Position numbers and translations under genes: made by a program. This document shows, in pieces, positions 58,329 through 64,000 of a DNA stretch of 64,000 bases (positions are counted from its first letter, which is position 1; each line of letters opens with the position of its first letter). The DNA lies in contig NZ_BQHY01000010.1 of assembly GCF_021602155.1 (NCBI RefSeq), positions 186,001-250,000 on the forward strand. Direction: 5' to 3'. Below the pieces are notes generated by a model. The model did no database searches. It was given only the letters and a program-made list of their open reading frames with translations, and had not been told where the DNA came from. Source of the stretch: Pseudomonas parakoreensis. Its GTDB lineage: Bacteria; Pseudomonadota; Gammaproteobacteria; Pseudomonadales; Pseudomonadaceae.

Positions 58329-58368
58329 GTTCTAATCCTTCAGAACCTGTGGGTTGAGCGTTTCGCCG

Positions 58369-59004
58369 TTATTTGAAGTCGACGTCGAACGCCTGATAGA
58401 AGGCGTTACCGGTGTTGGCGACAATCCACATCAACACGATGACGTGACGACCCTTTTTGCTGGCCGGCAACTTCACCGAATGATTGACCTTGGCCTTCAA
58501 TTCCCCCGGATAGCTGTAATACGGCACTTGAGTGTAGAAGTCTTCGGCGAAAGGCTGCGCCTCGAGTTGTGCACGGGAAATACGCTGTTTCGGATCCCAG
58601 CCATCCTTGGTGATCATCCAGCGATAGCCACGGGTAGTGTGTGGCGCGGTGTATTCCCACTTCACTTCCAGGGTCTGGCCCGGGGTGACGCTGAGCAGCG
58701 GCCAGTTGAACGGACGGTTGAGCTTTTTGCTCATTTCCTCGTCGGTGAAGTTCACACAGTCACGGGCATCGGTCTTGCCACCGCTGAGAATGTAACCGTC
58801 GGCGGGTGGTGTGACGCTGTCGCTGTCACTGCCATAGGGCGCAGGAAAAGGTCCTGCGGTCAGCGCCGGGAAGTTCTTGCCACCTTCCATTTCGTTGACC
58901 TGCCAGGCACCGAGCAATCCTTGCTCGATGGCGACCGCACCGCGGCTGGCTGGAGAGGTAACGCGACCGTGTCGCAGCTGGGTTTGAGCTTGTGGTTGAT
59001 TCAT
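58369..59004 (-). CDS. AA10 lytic polysaccharide monooxygenase / chitin-binding protein, leaderless
   Basis: 211 residues from the ATG at 59004 with GGAG 8 bases upstream. A GTG three codons earlier is possible, but a TAA closes the frame 12 bp before it, so no signal peptide can be encoded. The AA10 domain starts at HGRVTSPASRG (His12). The second brace His is His122 (YTAPHTTRGYRWMITK), and the end reads GNAFYQAFDVDF. LPMOs need the first His as N-terminus to bind copper, so residues 1-11 would have to be removed, or the protein acts only as a chitin binder. It precedes the GH18 gene. Confidence 0.87.
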   Translation of the reverse strand: MNQPQAQTQLRHGRVTSPASRGAVAIEQGLLGAWQVNEMEGGKNFPALTAGPFPAPYGSDSDSVTPPADGYILSGGKTDARDCVNFTDEEMSKKLNRPFNWPLLSVTPGQTLEVKWEYTAPHTTRGYRWMITKDGWDPKQRISRAQLEAQPFAEDFYTQVPYYSYPGELKAKVNHSVKLPASKKGRHVIVLMWIVANTGNAFYQAFDVDFK

Positions 59005-59226
59005 GTTTTTCACTCCGTTGATTTAAAAACTCTCCTGTCCGAGGAGAGGCCTTCAAGCTAACGGAGGTGGTTTTTTTGTCCATCGGCGGTTTTGTCGCAG
59101 GCAATCGGCGTCTCTAGTGGAAAACGCCGCAAATACTGGATGAATATACAGTCAATTGCGACAACGCCCACCTGACGCATGGCTAAAGACCTACACGCCG
59201 ACACAGCAAAAACCCGCATTCATCAC

Positions 59227-59664
59227 TCACTCCAGTTGTGCCTGGTATTCCTTTTCGTATTGCCCGGCGAGCTGTTCCTTTTGCTTGTCGTCGAGCAACT
59301 TGCCGGCCATCTGGAAGAATTTCTGCTCCTCCTCCTTGAGATGGTGATGAACCTTGTCGGAAAGTTTTTTTGCAGTGGCCAGCCACGCCGGGCTGGACAT
59401 CTCGGTCTCATCCAGTTCTTCCATCATCTCGTCCATTTCATGGTGTTCCGAGATGGCATGTCGACTGAGATCGACGCCGTTGTCGAACTCCATCAACGGG
59501 ATATAGAAGTGGCGTTCTTCGGCGGTTTCGTGGGCCTGCAGTTCGGCCTTGAGCTGTTTGTAGGCTTCGACCCGCTCCGGGGTGTCGCCGCTGGTTTCGA
59601 CCAGAGCTTTGGCGTAATTGCGCTGACGGTCGTGGCTTTCGCGAAGGGCTTCGAAAATATTCAT
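59227..59664 (-). CDS. Hemerythrin domain-containing protein
   Basis: 145 residues, all helical and strongly charged. The hemerythrin ligand set is visible: His11 in RESHDRQR, His/Glu in QAHETAEERHFYIPLM, HAISEHHEMDEMM, and VHHHLKEEEQKFFQM. It would bind a diiron centre and oxygen or sense redox/NO in the cytoplasm. No partner genes. A region without genes (59005-59226) lies downstream of its stop. Confidence 0.88.
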   Translation of the reverse strand: MNIFEALRESHDRQRNYAKALVETSGDTPERVEAYKQLKAELQAHETAEERHFYIPLMEFDNGVDLSRHAISEHHEMDEMMEELDETEMSSPAWLATAKKLSDKVHHHLKEEEQKFFQMAGKLLDDKQKEQLAGQYEKEYQAQLE

Positions 59665-59811
59665 GGGGGGTCCTCATCAACCGCGTTCGAAATGACGCTG
59701 TAGAAGCTAGACCCCGACGCAACAGCGGCGGTTCCAAAGGGATGAGCAAGGACTTGGAAAGCGCCCGCCGGGCAGGATAGGCTGCGCGTTCACCTCACAA
59801 GGAAGTTGCGC

Positions 59812-60237
59812 ATGACGTTGCGAATCGAGCTGTCGCAGAACCCTACGGAAGAACAGCGCAAGGCTATCCTCGAGCCGTTGATTGCGTACAACGACGCCCG
59901 GACCGGGGGCTCCACGTCGGAACCGTTCGCCCTGCTGGTGCGCGATGAACAGGACGCGATACTCGGCGGTTTGTATGGCCGGGTGATTTTCCAGTGGATG
60001 TACATCGAGTTGCTTTGCGTCCCGGAACAGGGTCGCGGACAGCGCATCGGCTCGGAACTGATGGCCATGGCGGAAAATCTGGCCAAGGAAAAGCACTGCC
60101 TGGGCATCTGGCTGGACACCTTCGATTTTCAGGCGCCGGCGTTCTACAAGAAGCTGGGATTCAGCCAGTTTGGCGAGATCGTTGATTACCCGCCGGGGCA
60201 TAGCCGGCATTATTTCCAGAAGCGCTTGAAGGATTGA
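59812..60237 (+). CDS. GNAT family N-acetyltransferase
   Basis: 141 residues from the ATG at 59812 with AAGGAAG upstream. Motif A reads YIELLCVPEQGRGQRIGSEL (about 64-83) and motif B DTFDFQAPAFYKKLGFSQFG. The start MTLRIELSQNPTEEQRKAIL and the GGSTSEPFALLVRDEQDAIL stretch fit the small YhhY/YpeA-like type. The substrate is unknown. It ends 11 bp before a REP element. Confidence 0.87.
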   Translation: MTLRIELSQNPTEEQRKAILEPLIAYNDARTGGSTSEPFALLVRDEQDAILGGLYGRVIFQWMYIELLCVPEQGRGQRIGSELMAMAENLAKEKHCLGIWLDTFDFQAPAFYKKLGFSQFGEIVDYPPGHSRHYFQKRLKD

Positions 60238-60248
60238 ACCTCAAGGGC

Positions 60249-60309
60249 CCTTCGCGAGCAGGCTCGCTTCCACAATGGAATCAGTGGGAGCGAGCCTGCT
60301 CGCGAAGAC
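60249..60309. repeat. REP inverted pair, GCGAGC-GGCTCGC family
   Basis: CCTTCGCGAGCAGGCTCGCT then TCCACA faces TGGGAGCGAGCCTGCTCGCG. Compact (about 60 bp), between convergent genes. Confidence 0.85.
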
Positions 60310-60330
60310 GGCAGTCGCGTCAACACACGA

Positions 60331-60681
60331 TCAAAGACAGGTCGCCAACCCCGCCAAACGCCGCTTGGCGACAAAATCATCCTTCTGCACGTAGTAATTG
60401 AGCACCGTCCCCGACGCATTGCTGGTCACGTCGACAAACGATTCCGCCGAACGGGTATACACCGTCGAGCCGCCCTTCTTGCCCGGTTGCAGATACGCGC
60501 CGGCGTCCACGCCAAACACCGCCTCGTCCTGCCAGGCGAATTGCACGCACTGGGCCACGACTTTCTCGGGCTTGTCCGAGGTCAGAACCTTGTAAGGGGC
60601 TTTGGTGCGAGAATCGTCCATCACCGAACCCGCGCAGCCCGCCAGCACGGTCGCGGCCAGCGCTACCATCAGAATTCGCAT
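60331..60681 (-). CDS. Small lipoprotein of unknown function
   Basis: 116 residues. Signal peptide RILMVALAATVLAGC with lipobox VLAGC. Mature part: APYKVLTSDKPEKVVAQCVQ, FAWQDEAVFGVDAGAYLQPG, TVYTRSAESFVDVTSNASGT and VLNYYVQKDDFVAKRRLAGL. Two further cysteines may form a disulfide. It fits a family of Pseudomonas lipoproteins without known role. Monocistronic. Confidence 0.75.
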   Translation of the reverse strand: MRILMVALAATVLAGCAGSVMDDSRTKAPYKVLTSDKPEKVVAQCVQFAWQDEAVFGVDAGAYLQPGKKGGSTVYTRSAESFVDVTSNASGTVLNYYVQKDDFVAKRRLAGLATCL

Positions 60682-60815
60682 TGCATTCGCTCATTCAGAA
60701 AAAAGCGGACTGTATCATCGCAACAGGCAAAATCGTTCTGCTTTACTGCATTTATAGCGCGACACACGCCGGCCGCTCCGGCACCCTAGGGTCATCAGCC
60801 TGACAAGGAATACAC

Positions 60816-61145
60816 ATGGCGCCCACCGACCAGCGACATGAGCAAGCCCTTAAACTGTTTCTCGACGCGCGCCCCGAATTGCGCGAAACCCTCGATCACC
60901 TCAACCCGCTGCAGGCCCAGGCCAAGGGTGAAACCTTGGCGCAGTATCGTGAAGAACGCCTGCACGAAGCCTTCGAGGCTGAGGCGGAGAATCAAGGCCT
61001 GTTCGCTTGGGAGCTGACCTTGCAGCTCACGGCGCAAACGCCCGGGGAGTACCAGGCTCAGCGCATGGAGGTGCACCGCGAAGTGGCGGAAATGGCCCAC
61101 ATGAGCTGGGCCGATTACTGCGATCTGTACGGGTTGGAACCTTAA
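60816..61145 (+). CDS. DUF6388 family protein
   Basis: 109 residues, helical and acidic, starting MAPTDQRHEQALKLFLDARP. Conserved portion: LRETLDHLNPLQAQAKGETL, QYREERLHEAFEAEAENQGL and MAHMSWADYCDLYGLE. It fits DUF6388, small cytoplasmic proteins of pseudomonads with no known function. The next gene (DUF1275) begins 25 bp later on the same strand. Confidence 0.8.
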   Translation: MAPTDQRHEQALKLFLDARPELRETLDHLNPLQAQAKGETLAQYREERLHEAFEAEAENQGLFAWELTLQLTAQTPGEYQAQRMEVHREVAEMAHMSWADYCDLYGLEP

Positions 61146-61170
61146 CCGCTGCTCAAGGATATCGTCACCG

Positions 61171-61875
61171 ATGCTACCCTCCACTTCGACTCACCGCGCC
61201 ACGTCCGGGCATTTGCATCGGCAGAAATGGCGTGGGCGTATCGGTCTGGCACTGGTGGCCAGTCTGTCCGTGCTGGCAGGCATGACCGATGCTATCGGCT
61301 TCATGGCCAGCGGCGATTTCGTTTCCTTCATGAGCGGCAACACCACGCGGCTGGCGGTGGCGATCAGTGACGGCGACCTCGGCCTGACGCTACGCCTGGT
61401 CATCCTCGTCGTCACGTTCGTGATCGGTAATGCCTTGGGCATCGTGATCGGTCGCCTCAGTGGCCGGCGCACACTGCCCTTGTTGCTGTGCATAGCCACT
61501 CTGCTGTGCTTCGCGGCCGCGTGGCCGTATGACACGCAACTGCCGGCGCTGCTGGCGGCGATCATCGCGATGGGCATGCTTAACGCGGCGGTCGAGGAAG
61601 TGAATGGTCTGCCGGTCGGCCTGACCTATGTGACCGGCGCGCTATCGCGGTTCGGCCGTGGACTCGGCCGCTGGATGCTCGGCGAACGCCGTAACGGCTG
61701 GCGGGTGCAACTGGTGCCATGGAGCGGGATGTTCATCGGCGCGATTCTCGGCGCAGTGCTGGAACATCATTTCGGGCTTCGGGCGCTGTTCGCCAGCGGC
61801 TTGCTGGCGGCGGCGCTCGGTGTGCTGTCGCTGAGCATTCCGCGGCGCTGGCAACTGGGCTATATGCCGCGCTGA
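61171..61875 (+). CDS. DUF1275 (YoaK) family membrane protein
   Basis: 234 residues with about six membrane helices. Family signatures: SVLAGMTDAIGFMASGDFVS, FMSGNTTRLAVAISDGD and LNAAVEEVNGLPVGLTYVTG followed by ALSRFGRGLGRWM. Topology is that of the YoaK/DUF1275 family of putative transporters. The substrate is unknown. It follows the DUF6388 gene closely and is probably co-transcribed with it. Confidence 0.87.
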   Translation: MLPSTSTHRATSGHLHRQKWRGRIGLALVASLSVLAGMTDAIGFMASGDFVSFMSGNTTRLAVAISDGDLGLTLRLVILVVTFVIGNALGIVIGRLSGRRTLPLLLCIATLLCFAAAWPYDTQLPALLAAIIAMGMLNAAVEEVNGLPVGLTYVTGALSRFGRGLGRWMLGERRNGWRVQLVPWSGMFIGAILGAVLEHHFGLRALFASGLLAAALGVLSLSIPRRWQLGYMPR

Positions 61876-61892
61876 TCGAGGCCTCACTCCCC

Positions 61893-61981
61893 CCTGTAGG
61901 AGCTGTCGAGTGAAACGAGGCTGCGATCTCTTGATCTTGCTTGTAAAGATCAAGAGATCGCAGCGTGCCGCAGCTCCTACA
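61893..61981. repeat. Inverted repeat, CTGTAGGAGCTG family
   Basis: CCTGTAGGAGCTGTCGAGTG faces CACGCTGCGATCTC-type arms ending CCGCAGCTCCTAC. Long imperfect hairpin (about 38-bp arms) with a diverged left arm. Third-family element. Confidence 0.82.
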
Positions 61982-62110
61982 TGGATTCGCACTATGACCG
62001 ATAGCAGCAGACGGACAGTTATTCCCGCGCAATCGGTGTGTGCAACTTGGGTTTCGCGGCTGCCTTCATAAAGCTTTATCATGGCCGCAGTTTTGCTGAT
62101 CGAGTCCGTC

Positions 62111-62503
62111 ATGAAGTTCGCCATTGCGCTGTTTTCCGCCGCCCATGCGCCCTCCTCGCGCCGTGCCCTGCTGTTTGCTCAGGCGGCGCTGGCTGGCGGG
62201 CATGAGATTGTCCGGTTGTTTTTCTATCAGGACGGCGTCTACAACGCCTCCGACGCGGTGGTCACCCCGCAGGACGAACTGGACCTGCCCAAACAGTGGC
62301 GTGCGTTCATCACCGAGCAACAACTGGACGGCGTGGTATGCATTGCCGCCGCCCTGCGTCGTGGCGTACTGAATGACGAAGAGGCCAGGCGTTATCAGCG
62401 TGATGCCGTTGCGGTCAGCGCGCCGTGGGAGTTGTCCGGCCTCGGCCAGTTGCACGATGCGGTGCAGGACGCCGATCGACTGATCTGTTTCGGAGGTGCG
62501 TGA
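62111..62503 (+). CDS. tusD: Sulfurtransferase complex subunit TusD
   Basis: 130 residues from the ATG at 62111. DsrE-like fold with MKFAIALFSAAHAPSSRRAL and the conserved Cys77 in GVVCIAAALRRG, the sulfur-accepting Cys of TusD. It forms the TusBCD complex that passes sulfur from TusA to TusE for 2-thiouridine formation in tRNA anticodons. First gene of tusD-tusC-tusB-tusE; the ATG of tusC follows the stop by one base. Confidence 0.93.
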   Translation: MKFAIALFSAAHAPSSRRALLFAQAALAGGHEIVRLFFYQDGVYNASDAVVTPQDELDLPKQWRAFITEQQLDGVVCIAAALRRGVLNDEEARRYQRDAVAVSAPWELSGLGQLHDAVQDADRLICFGGA

Positions 62504-62504
62504 G

Positions 62505-62861
62505 ATGGCCAAATCCCTGTTGATCATCAGCCGCCAGTCGCCATGGTCCGGCCCCGGCGCCCGCGAGGCGCTGGACATCGTGCTGGCCGGCGGCGCGTTC
62601 GATCTGCCGATCGGCCTGCTGTTTCTCGATGACGGCGTACTGCAACTGGCCGCCGGACAGAACGCCAAGGCCCTGCAACAGAAAGACCTGAGCGCCAACC
62701 TGCAGGCGCTGCCGATGTTCGGTGTCGAAGAACTGTTCTACTGCACTGACAGCGCCAGCGCCCGTGGCCTGAGCACGCTGTCGCTGGACGAAGCGCAGCC
62801 GCTCGGCGCCAGCGAAATCACCGCCCTTATTGACCGTTACGACCAGGTGATCACCCTCTGA
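62505..62861 (+). CDS. tusC: Sulfurtransferase complex subunit TusC
   Basis: 118 residues from the ATG at 62505 (GGAGG upstream, inside tusD). DsrF-like: SLLIISRQSPWSGPGAREAL, DIVLAGGAFDLPIGLLFLDD and GVLQLAAGQNAKALQQKDLS. It lacks the catalytic Cys, as is usual for TusC. It is structural in the TusBCD hexamer. The stop overlaps the tusB start (TGATG). Confidence 0.92.
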   Translation: MAKSLLIISRQSPWSGPGAREALDIVLAGGAFDLPIGLLFLDDGVLQLAAGQNAKALQQKDLSANLQALPMFGVEELFYCTDSASARGLSTLSLDEAQPLGASEITALIDRYDQVITL

Positions 62862-63154
62862 TGTCGACTTTGCATGTGTTGTCTCATTCCCCGTTCGGCG
62901 ACGAACGCCTGAACAGTTGCCTGCGCGTGATCGGCGCTGCCGACGCTTTGCTGTTGTCCGGTGACGCGGTGTATGCCCTGCAACCCGGCACCGCGCCATT
63001 CGCCACGCTGAACGAGCGCCGGGTCAAGCTGTTCGCCCTCGCCGAAGACCTGCAGGCCCGCGCCATCGTTGCTCCCGACTGGGCCGAGGCTATCGACTAT
63101 CCAGCGTTCGTCGAACTGTCGATCCACCACGACAAGGTCAACAGCTGGCTATGA
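62861..63154 (+). CDS. tusB: Sulfurtransferase complex subunit TusB
   Basis: 97 residues, start ATG overlapping the tusC stop by one base. DsrH-like: STLHVLSHSPFGDERLNSCL, RVIGAADALLLSGDAVYALQ. It ends SIHHDKVNSWL, the family terminus. It completes the TusBCD complex. The last 4 bp overlap tusE. Confidence 0.92.
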   Translation: MSTLHVLSHSPFGDERLNSCLRVIGAADALLLSGDAVYALQPGTAPFATLNERRVKLFALAEDLQARAIVAPDWAEAIDYPAFVELSIHHDKVNSWL

Positions 63155-63486
63155 ATTCGATGACTGTAGGCGCCCGCGCCATCGAACTCGACAAGGACGG
63201 CTTTCTGGTCGACCTCGATGACTGGTCCCATGACGTCGCCAGCGCCCTTGCCGCTGCCGAGGACATCGAACTGACTGCCGAACACTGGGAAATCCTCGAA
63301 CTGCTGCGCAGCTTCTACGCGGAATTTCAGCTATCGCCAGCCACCCGTCCATTGATCAAATACACCGCACTCAAACTCGGCCCGGACAAAGGCAACAGCC
63401 TGCACCTGAACCGACTGTTCAAAGGCACCCCTGCCAAACTCGCCGCGAAACTGGCGGGCCTGCCCAAACCGACGAATTGCCTATGA
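63151..63486 (+). CDS. tusE: Sulfur carrier TusE (DsrC-like)
   Basis: 111 residues. DsrC family: IELDKDGFLVDLDDWSHDVA, ELTAEHWEILELLRSFYAEF and the penultimate Cys110 of PTNCL that carries the persulfide to MnmA for tRNA thiolation. It overlaps tusB and the next gene by 4 bp each, so the operon is translationally coupled. Confidence 0.93.
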   Translation: MNSMTVGARAIELDKDGFLVDLDDWSHDVASALAAAEDIELTAEHWEILELLRSFYAEFQLSPATRPLIKYTALKLGPDKGNSLHLNRLFKGTPAKLAAKLAGLPKPTNCL

Positions 63487-64000
63487 CCGACTTTCCAGCG
63501 CTGACCCTCGAAACGCCCGCCGAGCACCCGTTCGCGCAGTTCGTGCGAATCCTTGGCAAGGGCAAACGCGGCGCACGCGACCTGACCCGTGAAGAGGCCC
63601 GGGAAGCCATGGGCATGGTGCTCGACGACAAGGTCGAAGACACCCAGCTCGGAGCCTTTCTGATGCTGCTGCGGCACAAGGAAGAAAGCGCCGAGGAAAT
63701 GGCCGGATTCACCGAGGCCCTGCGCGAGCGCCTGGCAGCGCCAACGCTGAATGTCGATCTGGACTGGCCGACCTATGCCGGCAAGAAGCGCCACCTGCCG
63801 TGGTACCTGCTGGCGGCCAAGTGCCTGGCGCAGAACGGCGTGCGCATCTTCATGCACGGCGGCGGCGCGCATACCGCCGGGCGTCTGTACACCGAACAGC
63901 TGCTTGGCGTGCTGGACATCCCGCTGTGCCGCACGTGGCAGCAGGTCGGCAACGCGCTGGACAACGGCGGCCTGGCGTTCATGCCGCTGATGGACTGGGC
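63483..64000 (+). CDS. Glycosyl transferase family protein, TrpD2/YbiB-like (partial)
   Basis: The first 172 residues are present; the window ends within the gene. The N-terminal helical domain (EHPFAQFVRILGKGKRGARD, LTREEAREAMGMVLDDKVED, QLGAFLMLLRHKEESAEEMA) and the GlyGlyGly-His-like MHGGGAHTAGRLYTEQLL are those of anthranilate-phosphoribosyltransferase relatives (TrpD2/YbiB), which bind nucleic acid and are often found beside tusE in pseudomonads. Start ATG overlaps the tusE stop by 4 bp. Confidence 0.85.
   Translation, partial: MTDFPALTLETPAEHPFAQFVRILGKGKRGARDLTREEAREAMGMVLDDKVEDTQLGAFLMLLRHKEESAEEMAGFTEALRERLAAPTLNVDLDWPTYAGKKRHLPWYLLAAKCLAQNGVRIFMHGGGAHTAGRLYTEQLLGVLDIPLCRTWQQVGNALDNGGLAFMPLMDW

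Overview
The window is chromosomal DNA of a fluorescent Pseudomonas, most like the P. fluorescens / P. koreensis group. The evidence is high-GC codon use, many Pseudomonas-type REP inverted repeats, Pseudomonas-restricted families (DUF6124, DUF2931, DUF6388) and a tusDCBE-trpD2-like block as found in pseudomonads. No rRNA, tRNA, CRISPR array, insertion sequence or prophage was seen.

Left part (1-11 kb). An AlkC-type DNA alkylation repair gene is followed by a lower-GC accessory stretch. This holds a gene remnant, a tiny basic protein, an ImmA/IrrE-type metallopeptidase behind a perfect inverted repeat, and a two-gene OLD-family nuclease plus UvrD-like helicase module that resembles the Gabija anti-phage system but with longer proteins. 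Next is a type VI secretion phospholipase effector (Tle1, DUF2235) with two tandem DUF2931 lipoproteins, likely immunity proteins. Then comes a DUF6124 gene with a long, structured upstream leader.

11-31 kb. Mostly core and accessory metabolism. The outstanding unit is a tightly overlapping seven-gene operon (13.7-20.0 kb): a thermostable-hemolysin-family protein, an AMP-dependent ligase, a heme-oxygenase-like diiron oxidase candidate, a short-chain dehydrogenase, a periplasmic TPR-like protein, and a PmrA/QseB-like two-component system. Two direct-repeat boxes of the PmrA/QseB type lie just upstream. It looks like an uncharacterised small-molecule pathway with its own sensor. An arsR-arsC-arsH operon without an arsenite pump, a second two-component system, two SDR enzymes, a HAD phosphatase and a SAM methyltransferase follow.

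31-48 kb. A LuxR-type regulator is divergent from a PotF-like binding protein and a DmpA-type aminopeptidase. Envelope genes follow (YXWGXW proteins, YceI, MATE exporter, periplasmic chorismate mutase). A secreted protein made of ten 13-residue repeats lies beside a decayed TRL-like lipoprotein gene and a 981-residue protein of unknown function. Cytochrome c, a MocR regulator with an EamA exporter, and an AraC regulator with an AhpD-like protein come next.

48-64 kb. SulP transporter, uncharacterised small genes, two lipoproteins, TetR, isochorismatase-family hydrolase, gamma-glutamyltransferase, Ogt, NudK, a GH18 chitinase beside an AA10 LPMO (both without an N-terminal signal peptide), hemerythrin, and finally tusD-tusC-tusB-tusE with the start of a trpD2-like gene cut by the window end.
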